A stretch of DNA of 64,000 nucleotides from positions 12,307,145 to 12,371,144 of the forward strand of contig NC_037253.1 of the NCBI RefSeq assembly GCF_000002425.4. The letters are read 5' to 3'. Shown here piece by piece: positions 14,058 through 23,779 of the stretch (positions are counted from its first letter, which is position 1; the number at the start of each line of letters is the position of its first letter). The position numbers were made by a program, and so were the translations under genes. The notes below the pieces were generated by a model that ran no database searches, was not told the DNA's origin, and saw only the letters and a list, made by a program, of their open reading frames with translations. The stretch comes from Physcomitrium patens. Lineage: Eukaryota; Streptophyta; Bryopsida; Funariales; Funariaceae.

Positions 14058-14263
14058 TGTCACGGACATACTCATGTAAGCTAGTAATTACATATACAAA
14101 TAGGTGGAAATAAGTAAAAGTAAGTAAAAGTAAGTTAATTCTATAGTATTTAATATGGAAGCTTCTTAGAAGCTTCATAGACGTTGCTTTGACTTCATAG
14201 GTGTCTTTAATTGACTTTTTGGATTAGAAACGTGGTCAATAAGTTGGCCATGTGCCACACATA

Positions 14264-14343
14264 TTGTTAGCTTGAAGATCAAGCTAACTATGTGGCCCAC
14301 ATGTTGTTAGCTTGAAGATCAAGCTAACTATGTGGCCCACATG
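14264..14343 (+). repeat. 40-bp tandem duplication inside the 5' LTR of B
   Basis: Two adjacent identical 40-bp units (14264-14303 and 14304-14343) each contain GTTAGCTTGAAGATCAAGC. The 3' LTR has one unit. The unit itself contains the inverted repeat GCTTGA/TCAAGC. Confidence 0.85.
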
Positions 14344-14441
14344 TAGAAAAACTTGCCTTGTAAGTCAAGGCATGTGTCCTATAAAGTCAACACATATTAA
14401 AGGTCCTATAGAACGTCGCCACGTAACCTCTAGTTATATAG

Positions 14442-14483
14442 TATATATAGAGACAAGAGTGAAGAGGGCTTCATTCTTGTCAA
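14442..14483 (+). promoter_or_regulatory. Core promoter and U3/R hairpin of element B 5' LTR
   Basis: TATATATA lies at 14442-14449. The segment ATTCTTGTCAA (14473-14483) begins 31 nt after the first T of the box, where plant transcription usually starts. The upstream arm GACAAGAGTGAAG (14452-14464) and the downstream arm (14469-14481) form a 13-bp stem with a 4-nt loop. One C-to-T change in the downstream arm, relative to the 3' LTR, gives a G-T pair. The start site is predicted from spacing, not measured. Confidence 0.6.
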
Positions 14484-14662
14484 CTCCTTTCTTACTTCCA
14501 GTCTAGTTTCAAGGGTCTCTAGTTTTTCTTATCTTTTGGCAATAGCCATTCCAGTTTCTCTTTCAATATACATATTTGGTTATTTATATTTTGTTAGCTT
14601 TCTTTGAGTGAAGGCTCACTTGTCTGAATTACTTTTTTCATCAAGTTCTTGTCTTTGACAGA

Positions 14663-14673
14663 TTGACAAGAGT
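14663..14673 (+). other. Putative self-complementary primer-binding site of element B
   Basis: TTGACAAGAGT lies 2 nt after the end of the 5' LTR. It is the perfect reverse complement of ACTCTTGTCAA at 20305-20315 in the 3' LTR, and differs at one base from the 5' LTR copy. It does not match the usual initiator-Met tRNA primer site. This arrangement matches the self-priming known for Tf1 of fission yeast. That it works this way here is inference. Confidence 0.6.
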
Positions 14674-14681
14674 ACACCTAC

Positions 14682-14787
14682 AATATCAGAGCTTTGTCTA
14701 ATCTTGATTAAGAGTAGATTACCCCTTTTTCTTAATAAAATATAAGCATATTAGAAGTTACGGATTACCTTCTTCTAAACTGATATT
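14682..14787 (+). other. Leader module of element B (single copy)
   Basis: It is bounded by AATATCAG (14682-14689) and CTGATATT (14780-14787), a perfect 8-bp inverted repeat. Inside are two GATTACC motifs about 48 bp apart. The first bases resemble part of a tRNA-Met primer site (TATCAGAGC), but they sit about 22 nt from the LTR and lack the leading TGG. Element I has three such modules. Confidence 0.65.
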
Positions 14788-14890
14788 GTCCTTAGTATTT
14801 TCTTTGTTTTTAAGTCCTCTCTTCTATTTGTCTTGAGCGATATTAGACATCTTTTCTTTTCTAAGTGTTATCATAGCAGAACTTATTGAA

Positions 14891-15880
14891 ATGAAGAATG
14901 CAATGGCATAAATACAAGAGCAATTGAGGGAGTTAATGCTTGCGATGCATCAACTTAATTTACCACCACAAAGAGCAACAAGATTGGCAGGAAGTGAAGA
15001 TATAGAAATGGTTGGAACTGCTTCAACATCTGTACCAAATCATATCCTTTCTCCTATAGTAGAATGCCCTTCCAGTATAAGAGAACCAAAAATTATCCTA
15101 TCCAAGAAGTTTGATGGCATCAGATCCAAGTTTCGAGGATTTATCAATCAAGTGTAACTTGTGATTGAACTTCAACTCCAAAGCTATCCAACTCCAAGAT
15201 TGCAAGTTAGATTCATTAGTACGCTTCTTTCAAGTTCAACACTATCGTAGTTTTCATCTTTTCTTGAATGATGAGATCCAATATTGGATAATCTAGAGAC
15301 TTTTTTGGCAAAGTTTCAATCCATGTATGGAGAACATGATGCAATTCGTATTGCAACCAATAAGATCTATATTTTACGACAAGGCAATCGATCAGTAACA
15401 TTGTATGCTTCACAATTTTGACAACTTGTAACTGATATCAAGTGGGATGATGCTGCACTTATTAGCCAATTTCTCTACGGATTACAATATGAGGTAAAAA
15501 AATTAATGCTCAACTTACTTGATCCTCAAACATTGAGTCAAGTAATTGACTTTGCTGAGAAGTGTGACAATCGCCTTTTTGAATTTCGATCTAACAACCG
15601 TACAAGTGGACTTCAACGTTACTATAATTCAATGGCAATACCAACACCTCTTCAACACATACATTCGGAAGTAGAGGATATGCAAATTGATGCAGTACAT
15701 TTCAAACCTCTTATTGAGCAAGAAAAGATTTGTCGTCGTCAAGAAATATTATGTTTATATTATGGAGAACCAAAGCACACTGCTCAACATTGTCCAAAAA
15801 AATGACCCAATCACAAAATGAGGAGTATGGCTGTGAAAGAAGATAATATGTCGGAAAACGAGTTTGTCCAACTACAATAG
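14891..15880 (+). pseudogene. gag pseudogene of element B
   Basis: The frame runs from the ATG at 14891 to the TAG at 15878-15880 without frameshift. It is interrupted by several stops, including TAA soon after the start, TAA after FRGFINQV, TGA codons in the capsid core and TGA at 15803. The capsid-like part includes KKFDGIRSKFRGF and the LRQGN segment. The zinc knuckle near 15752-15793 reads CLYYGEPKHTAQHC, so the second cysteine has become tyrosine. Family gag proteins form the particle and bind RNA. This copy cannot make a full product. The end of gag overlaps the start of pol, which is in the -1 frame. Confidence 0.85.
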
Positions 15881-18800
15881 GGACCGTGCGGCTCGAACCT
15901 TGTACAATATCTAGTAAAGGTCCTATTCTCTCCTCAGAGCCCTCTCCTTGTTTTACATTAAATGTTATTTTAGGACCTAAATATTATAAAGCCTTTGCCT
16001 TGTTAGATTCAGGAACCTCGGCGTGTTTCTTAGATGAAGAATTTACTAAAAGACATAACATATCTTTAATAAAGAAAACTAAACCTGTTCATGTAGAAGT
16101 CATAGATGGTCGTCCATTGTCTTCTGGAGATATTACTCATGAAATCCTTCCTATAGAAGTAATAATCAATGGTCATAATAGCTTTGTAGTATTTAATATC
16201 ATTAGATCTCCGTCTAATCTAGTCATTTTAGGTTTATCATGGTTAAAAAAATACAACCCTCAAATAGATTAGATTTCTCGAACTCTCACTTTCTCTAAAA
16301 GTATAACTAATAGTGTAGTTAATCAAGTAGATAGTCATAAGTCTAATTCAATTAAATCCGTATTTATAGGTGTAAAATCTTTCTTGCATGCTGCTATGAA
16401 AGAATCACTATATATTATTTATGCCACACCTATTTCTATTGGTGGAAAGACTTCAAGTGGCATTCCAAGCCAATATCAAAAATTTCAAGATGTATTCGAA
16501 AAAAAGAATGCGGATACACTCCCAAAACATCGTCCTTATGATTGCTCAATTGACCTTCAAGAAGGAGTACAACCGCCATTCGGATCAATCTACAGTTTAT
16601 CACAAAATGAGTTGACTGAACTCAAGGAGTATATTGAAGAAAATCTAAGTAAGAATTTTATATGCCACTCTAAATCTCCGGCAAGAGCTCCAATTCTATT
16701 TGTGAAGAAAAAAGATGGATCATTGCGGATGTGTGTTGATTATCGAGGACTTAACAAAATTATCATCAAGAATAGGTATCCACTATCTTTAATATCTAGA
16801 CTTCTTGATCAGTTGAACCAAGCTACGATCTATACAAAAATAGATCTTTGGGGAGCATACAATCTAGTATGCATCAAAGAAGGAGATGAATGGAAGACTA
16901 CGTTTCGAACTAGGTATAGACATTTTGAATACAACTTCATGCCTTTTGGACTTACAAATGTACCAGCAGCTTTTCAACATCTAATGAATGATATTTTTTG
17001 AGAGTTTTTGGACGATTTTGTGGCTTTTTATCTAGACGACATCTTGATCTATTCTAAGAATCCAGAAGAACATGAACTTCATGTTCGTCATGTGTTGCAA
17101 AAATTAAGAGATGTAGGATTCTATGCCAAGATAGAAAAGTGTATATTCTATACTATTCAAGTTGATTTCTTAGGTTGCATCATTTCAAATGATGGACTTA
17201 TGATGGATCCTAAGAAAGTTCAAACTATTATAGATTGGAAGATTCTAAAAACGATAAGAGATATCCAATGCTTTTTGGGATTTGCCAACTACTATCAGAT
17301 CTTCATCAAGGACTTCTCTCAAGTTGCAGCTCCACTTACATGCTTGACTTGTAAAGACAAACTCCAATGGAATCAAGAAGCGGAAGTTGCTTTTGAATCT
17401 TTGAAGACAGTGTTTGTTTCTGCACCAATCTTGTATCGTGTTGATTTTTCCAAAGCATTCTTTATGAAAATAGATGCATCAGACTTTGCTCTGGGTGCAG
17501 TTTTATCACAAATGGGAATAGATGACAAACTTCATCAAGTAGCCTTTCATTCAAGAAAATTTTGAGCAGCAGAAATTAATTATGAGATCCATGACAAAGA
17601 ACTTCTTGCAATCGTGGATTCTTTTCATGAATGGCATCATTATCTAGAAGGCGCTTCCAGTCTAGTCACCATATATATGGATCACAAGAACCTCAAGTAT
17701 TTTATATCAGCATATGTATTAAATCGTCATTAAGCTCGTTGGAGCATGTCTTTATCAAGATTCGAGTTCATCATCACTTATTGGCCAAGAAAACAAGTTT
17801 TCTTCGATACCTTATTTAGACGTTCTTATTTTGCACTAAAAGAAAGAGATGCAGCTTTTGAGCAACAAAGAACAATTTTCTTGAAGCTGGAGTAATTTCA
17901 TCTTTGAGCAATAAAATCAATATTGACTATTGATTTAACTTTTCTTAAGTAAGTCCAGTTAAGTATGTCTTCAGACCCTCTTGTTCATGATATCAAGAAT
18001 AATTCTTCTAAATCTCATGATCCCTCTAAATTTGAGTTCAAGAACAACCTACTCTATTTCGAAGGACACCTATATGTTCTAGAAAGAGAAGCACGTTTAC
18101 GTGTTCTTCAAGCTCGTCACGACTTTCCAACAGTAGGACATTTTGGGTACAATCAAACTTTAGAACTAATATTTAGGGATTTTTCATGGCCACAAATATA
18201 AAAAGCAGTCAAAGATTTTGTACAATCATGTGATGTTTACTCGAGATCAAAAACTCCTCATCATCGACCTTATGGACTTCTTCAGCCATTATCCATTCAA
18301 GAACAATCATGGTCTTCTGTTTCTATGGACTTCATTATGGATCTTCCAATCTCTGGTTCTTATGACTCTATATTCGTGATAGTAGATCATTTTACCAAGA
18401 TGGCACATTTTGTACCATGTACAAAATCTATCACAGGTGAAGAAATAGCTAAGCTCTTTCTTGACAATATCTATCGCTATCATGGATTACCTAAGGATAT
18501 TATATCAGATAGGAGAACTCAATTTCTATCAAGATTTTGGCGGACTCTTTTCAAGATTCTAAAAGTGGATATAAAACTAACTTCGGCATTCCATCCTCAA
18601 ACTGATGGACAAACGGAGTGTGTTAATCAAATTTTGGAGCAATATTTAAGATGTACCATTAACTACCAACAAGATGATTGGACAACTCTTTTGCCATTAG
18701 CAGAGTTTACTTACAATAACACGATATATTTTTCTACAAAACAAACACCTTTCTTTGCTAATTATGGTTATCATCCACGACTTGATACTTTTGACTTTTT

Positions 18801-19371
18801 AAAAGTTGATAATCCTGCTGTGAAAGATTTGGCGATTCATTTATCAGAGCTACATGCAACGATGAAGGCGTAGTTAAAAGAGGCTCAAGAACAACGAAAG
18901 GTCAATGTGGATGTCTATCGAAAGGAACAACCACCATTCCTCTTGGGTGATAAGGTATGGCTACTTTGTCGCAATATCAAGACCACTCGTTCTTGTGACA
19001 AGTTGGACTATCGAAGGCTTGGACCATTTTCTATTTCTGCACAAATCAATACAGTTGCATATCGTTTACATCTACTGGAGTCAATGAAAATCCATCCAAT
19101 ATTCCACGTGTCTCTTCTTGAACCATACAAGACAATGGATATATCAAGAAGACGACAAGCTCCACCTCATTCTATAGAAGTGGACAATAATGAAGAGTTT
19201 GAAGTAGAAGAAGTCTTAGTTTCAAGGCGGCGCCGAAATAAATTAGAATATCTTGTCCATTGGCACGGATATGATATTAGTGAATGCACATGGGAGCCAA
19301 TAAAGAATCTTGCAAATGCAACAAAGGCAGTGGAGGCTTTTTATCGACGACATCCATCAAAATCAAGATGA
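15881..19371 (+). pseudogene. pol pseudogene of element B (PR-RT-RH-IN-chromodomain)
   Basis: One reading frame, with no shift, covers the protein. Protease: LLDSGTSACFLDEEF near 15998. [14 protein letters not shown] near 16725, MPFGLTN near 16940, and YLDD at about 17029. RNase H: IDASDFALGAVLSQ near 17473. Integrase: an HHCC-type region near 18116-18240, then a catalytic core with DFIMD near 18330, the SDRRTQF Asp near 18508, and the TDGQTE region near 18603. The GPF segment is near 19020. The C-terminal chromodomain (about 19195-19350) contains YLVHWHGYD and TWEP. Stops include TAG 16270, TGA 16999, TGA 17563, TAA 18199 and TAG 18871; most fit C-to-T or G-to-A change. The chromodomain is the hallmark of chromoviruses and is thought to steer integration into heterochromatin. 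Confidence 0.9.
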
Positions 19372-19465
19372 AAACCTTCTTTATAAAAGAAACAACATCT
19401 AGGCAAGATAACATTCTACTTTCAATCCTTGTTCGTAGCTTTTTTGTAGTTGTGACGCTCAAGAG

Positions 19466-19888
19466 ATGGAGAACCAACAACGAGCGGATTTGACTCAAGA
19501 ACCTTCATTTGCTGACCTGCCAGACGAGACATTACGATTGTCACAACCTTCAAGACGACACAATCGAGATGAAGATCTTCAAGAACGACATGTTCTTCTT
19601 TGAATAGAAGGCGAGATACAATGCGTTTGGTATCACGATTTTGGAAGGGACTTCCGATGTTTGGTGATTTTGCTAGAAGTAGGAACAATTCTTGATGGTC
19701 TTCCAAATGTTCTATTCAAAGGAAGTTATGAAAGCCTCAAGAATGATCAAATAATTGGGTGGTCTTCCCACCCTGGTATGGGATACTATCGATGGTTGAG
19801 AGGCCCTATCAATCATCTTCAAAGAGAACAAAGATCAGAGTATGTGGCGAATATAATTTGTTGCATCATAGATTTCTTCAATATATGA
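19466..19888 (+). pseudogene. ORF3 of element B: conserved extra 3' ORF with one stop
   Basis: The frame starts with the ATG at 19466 and ends with the TGA at 19886-19888 (140 codons plus stop). It has a single internal TGA at 19601-19603. The N-terminal third is charged and contains SRRHNRDED. The C-terminal part holds two motifs also found in element I: WS-x4-GxGxYRWL and GPxNHLxREQ. The frame is exactly 423 nt, as in A, C and G. It lies between pol and the 3' LTR, where chromoviruses normally have no gene. I do not recognise the family. Confidence 0.75.
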
Positions 19889-19913
19889 TGACCGCTCCTC
19901 ATGGAACTCGTTC

Positions 19914-19929
19914 CTAGAAGGGGAGATAA
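19914..19929 (+). other. Polypurine tract of element B
   Basis: AGAAGGGGAGATAA directly precedes the 3' LTR at 19930. A purine tract here is the standard primer for plus-strand DNA synthesis in LTR elements. Confidence 0.7.
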
Positions 19930-20492
19930 TGTAACGGACATACTCCTGTAAGCTAGTAATTATATATACAAATAGGTGGAAGTAAGTAAAAGTAAGTAAA
20001 AGTAAGTAAATTCTATAGTATTTAATATGGAAGCTTCTTAGAAGCTTCATAGATGCTGCTTTGACTTCATAGGTGTCTTTAATTGATTTTTTGGATTAGA
20101 AACATGGTCAATAAGTTGGCCATGTGCCACACATGTTGTTAGCTTGAAGATCAAGCTAATTATGTGGCCCACATGTAGAAAAACTTGCCTTGTAAGTCAA
20201 GGCATGTGTCCTACAAAGTCTACACATATTAAAGGTTCTATAGAACATCGCCATGTAGCTACTAATTAGATAGTATATATAGAGACAAGAGTGAAGAGGG
20301 CTTCACTCTTGTCAACTCCTTTCTTACTTCAAGTCTAATTTTAAGGGTCTCTAGTTTTTCTTGTCTTTTGGCAATAGCCATTCTAGTTTCTCTTTCAATA
20401 TACATATTTGGTTATTTATATTTTTTTAGCTTTCTTTGAGTGAAGGCTCACTTGTCTGAATTTCTTTTTTCATCGAGTTCTTATCCTTGACA
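19930..20492 (+). repeat. Element B 3' LTR (563 bp)
   Basis: It starts TGTAACGGACATAC and ends CCTTGACA. TATATATA lies at 20274-20281. The U3/R hairpin is perfect: GACAAGAGTGAAG (20284-20296), loop AGGG, CTTCACTCTTGTC (20301-20313). The predicted transcript start ACTCTTGTCAA begins at 20305. Confidence 0.9.
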
Positions 20493-20501
20493 TTGTCTAC
20501 A

Positions 20502-21725
20502 TTGGATATACTATAATTCCATTGTATGTCTTCTTGATTCAATAGAAGATAGAAGAGGGTTGTAATTGGAATTTCTAATCAGTCCAACTAATTTTTTTAT
20601 CATCAATTTCATTTGATGAAAGATTTGGATTTTAAATTATAACTAGAATATCGTCATGTCTTTTTGTAAATTCTCTTTTTATATGTTATTATCAATAAGA
20701 TAGATTTAAGCCACTGAAAGAAGTAGAGGTCTAATATTTAAAGGTATTTAATAGGCTTCTAGGTTTGTTAGAACTAATGGTGATTGTTCTTGCAATTAGG
20801 AGCTTGATGCATATGGATGCCTAGCATGTATAGATATGAAGCTAGAGATACTGTGGTCTTCTTTATGTAATATTCTTTTATATTCTTTGTTGATTTATTC
20901 TACTTTTTTTGCTACATATTTGGTTACTATAAGTTCTTTAGGAAGTGCATGGAGGATTTCTTTAATAGTTTTTTCTTTAACAAATCCTTGAATGAAAAAA
21001 TGCTTCAAAGTATTGTTAGTAAGTAAGGTCCCTACAAATCTTATTATTATTAATTTGAAATGTCAAATATATGACATAATGTCTTTATTGTTTTCTTATC
21101 TAAGAGAAGATAAAATAATCAAAGTTGTGCTTTATTCTACTTTAGGCTAAAATTATTCTAAAAAAATATGTTGGATCATATTCTAACTTATAAGGATATT
21201 AAAAGAGTAGTTGTAGTACCACTTATATGCTATTTCTTTTAATGTGATTGAAAACCATATTAAATAATAATAGCCATCTATTATCAAATATATAGTGAGG
21301 GTTTCTATGATACATTCTACGTAGGTCAAAGTATCTTCATTCTTTGTACCTTTAAAAATAAGAAGATTAGAAGACATAGGAATAGTTTTAAGTCCTTCTA
21401 TAAATCAAATAGATAAATCATTTAGTTGTACTAAAGAATTAATTGATATAGGTGGTGGTTCTTTCTTTTTTCTTCTATTTGGATCTATTTTTTTTGATAG
21501 ATGAAAAGAAAGAACAGTGCTTTGATCTAAATTACTTGTATTATCTATCAAAGATTTTAAAAGCAAGGTTTTTGAACTTCCTTTAAGGTCTTTTAAAGAA
21601 AAGTATTCAAACACTTCAAAGAGGTTTCTAGGCATATTTAAATTGAGTATAGGAGTCAAAGTTCTAATATTTGGGAAAAGAGGTTTGATAGTTCTTAAGG
21701 ACTCTGGATTTTTGAAGGATTGCAT
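20502..21725 (-). pseudogene. gag pseudogene of element F
   Basis: On the minus strand, 21183-21377 reads as a plant Gypsy capsid core, FKGTKNEDTLTYVECI followed by TLKEIAYKWYY. The part at 21405-21725 is the N-terminal extension with KKIDPNRRKKKEPPP. Downstream, 20880-21180 continues with decayed capsid sequence. Element B interrupts the element after this point, and the zinc knuckle appears beyond it at about 13800. The style of the core matches the Tat/Athila-like branch. It is broken by stops and frameshifts. Confidence 0.65.
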
Positions 21726-23689
21726 TAATACAATTTTATAGAATTTAGTGGAGTAGTATACAAAACTACTATAATTAGAACATCATCTCTAAATATTAAT
21801 AATTAAAATAATTAAATAAGCCAAATAAGTAACTTATAGAATTTAAATTTATATTATCTTGTATTCATCAACTTACATTCTACTTAAATACTCCTTTCAA
21901 CAAGAAAAGATAACATAATAAAAATAAATAAATAAATAAATGCTTATTTGAATATTACTTCAAGCAAGGCTTTTCTTTTCATAGATTATAATATGAAACA
22001 ACCTTGTGTTGGAATAATCTTAAGCAATATTTAATGCAAAGGCATTCCATTGTTATCAAGGAGCTTGAGCTATCAATTTTTTTTATCCTTTACACCAATG
22101 TAGTTAAGAAATTATCCACTACTTGATTAATAACAAAAATACTAGACAAAAAGAATTCTTTGCATGCATCAATTCAACTTCAAAGAAAACTCACCTAGTT
22201 GCATTGCCAACCACTATATTACTTATTAACAAATCAATACAAAAAAAAAAATTCTAAACAATCTTCATAATAGATCACAGACCACATTAAAAAAATAAGA
22301 TCATAAATATATGTTCTATTCTAAATTAATACTTTTAAGTCTTAAAAGAGGGAATAGATGAATACTTCTTTTGCTTCTTCTTTCTAGCTTCTACCTTCCA
22401 ACTCTTTACTCATTGCTAAAAATGTAGCCTTTAAACTTAAATTTCTTTCCTTCTTCTTTATTTTTCTTTCACCTCTATCTCTTCTTTGTTACAATTTTCT
22501 CTTCCAAATATTTTTCTTGAATTTTTGATGAAAAAATTCTTAAAATATTGATGAATAATTCTCATATATTATATTTGTGAATAGAAAGGATATAACAAGT
22601 GGAGAAGGTGATTAAATCCTTCCACCGCCAAAGAATTGCCGTCAATAAGGAATTTACAATTAGATAAAAAGAAAAGAAATATGAGATGGAAAGAGTGATT
22701 AAATTCTTTTAACGACTAGAGATGGACCTTTAACAAAGAATTAACAAGAAAAAAAAGTAATCACCAACTTTGAAATGATCTCCACTTTTGATGAAGATCT
22801 TTGACTAATCTTACTTTAATTCTAGTCCTTAAAATAATTCTAATCTTTTAATTAAGCTCTTTTCTACTTTATTCTAAAATTCTTCAAGCTCTCTCTTTAA
22901 TTTGAATTCCTACTCACAAAAATCCACATAAATATAAGGAGATTGTAGTAGTATAAGATAAAATAATTTAAAAGCATATAATAATTAAATAATTTCCTTC
23001 TAAGTAATCTTAAGACTTATAAGATCTTGCTTCCAAAAAAGGCATCAAAATGTGAGCTAAAATAAACCTCCACTAGTTGAAAGTTTATTTTAATTTACAA
23101 AGAGTGAATCAACTATGTGAATTTTAAAAAAATCATAGCTACTAATTAAATTATAATTAAATTACTCTTTATTCTTAAATAATTCAAGAAATTAAGTTCT
23201 AACTCTATAATTAGTTTATATTTTCAATAATAAACCATTCAATAATTTAATGCCATAAAATTCTTTCTTTTAGTTATTTATTTATTATTTTATTATTATT
23301 TTATTATTTTTTATTAATAATAATAATAATTATTATTTTTAATCAAATTTCATCTATTAACAAAAAAATCATCCATAAATGAGAATTCATCTTTGATTAA
23401 AAAATTCATCTAATAAATTTCGTCCAAACTCTAATACATCAAATCTTAATTGTTTCTTCTTTAATCTAGAATACTTTTATAAATATTGACATAACTTTTT
23501 TTGTAAACTTTTATTAATAACTTTTGTTGAAGAATAACTTCCATCCACATGCACTCCTTAACTCCTCAAATTAATGCCTCCACTTGCATTATATAATCTA
23601 ATTTACTTGTATAGTTGCTTATCTCCAATTCATTGTACTTCAAATTATTGTACCAATTCACTTCTACTTACAAATCAAAGTTGGCCAAA

Positions 23690-23779
23690 TTCAATCTTAT
23701 TATCTCACTTTATAAGAGTCTACTACTAATATCTTTCAATCTTATTATCTCACTTTGTAAAAGTCTACTAGTTTTTATA
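23690..23779. repeat. 45-bp tandem duplication
   Basis: TTCAATCTTATTATCTCACT occurs at 23690 and again at 23735, followed in both by a diverged AGTCTACTA segment. This gives two units of about 45 bp. Confidence 0.7.

Larger units (their letters stand above)
14058..14660 (+). repeat. Element B 5' LTR (603 bp)
   Basis: It begins TGTCACGGACATAC and ends CTTTGACA. It aligns throughout with the 3' LTR at 19930-20492. The length difference of 40 bp is explained by a tandem duplication at 14264-14343. It contains paired GAAGCTTC motifs (about 14158-14178), a TATATATA box at 14442-14449 and the U3/R hairpin. Confidence 0.9.
14058..20492 (+). mobile_element. Element B: complete but inactive Ty3/Gypsy chromovirus
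   Basis: This full-length element has both LTRs, a primer site, leader, gag, pol with chromodomain, ORF3 and a purine tract. It lies inside the gag of the minus-strand element F. The coding frames are interrupted only by nonsense codons: from 15886 to 19371 pol stays in a single frame with no frameshift. I do not see a convincing 5-bp target duplication (CTATT on the left, TTGTC on the right), so the right boundary may be eroded. It is the best-preserved copy of the A/B/C/G family here. Confidence 0.9.

Noticed and set aside
19284..19706. Opposite-strand and alternative-frame open frames over the chromodomain and ORF3 of element B
   Set aside because: They overlap the chromodomain and ORF3 frames, which are supported by comparison with the other copies.
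20493..20501. Target-site duplication for element B
   Set aside because: The left flank CTATT and right flank TTGTC do not match, and extending the LTR to CTACA does not help.
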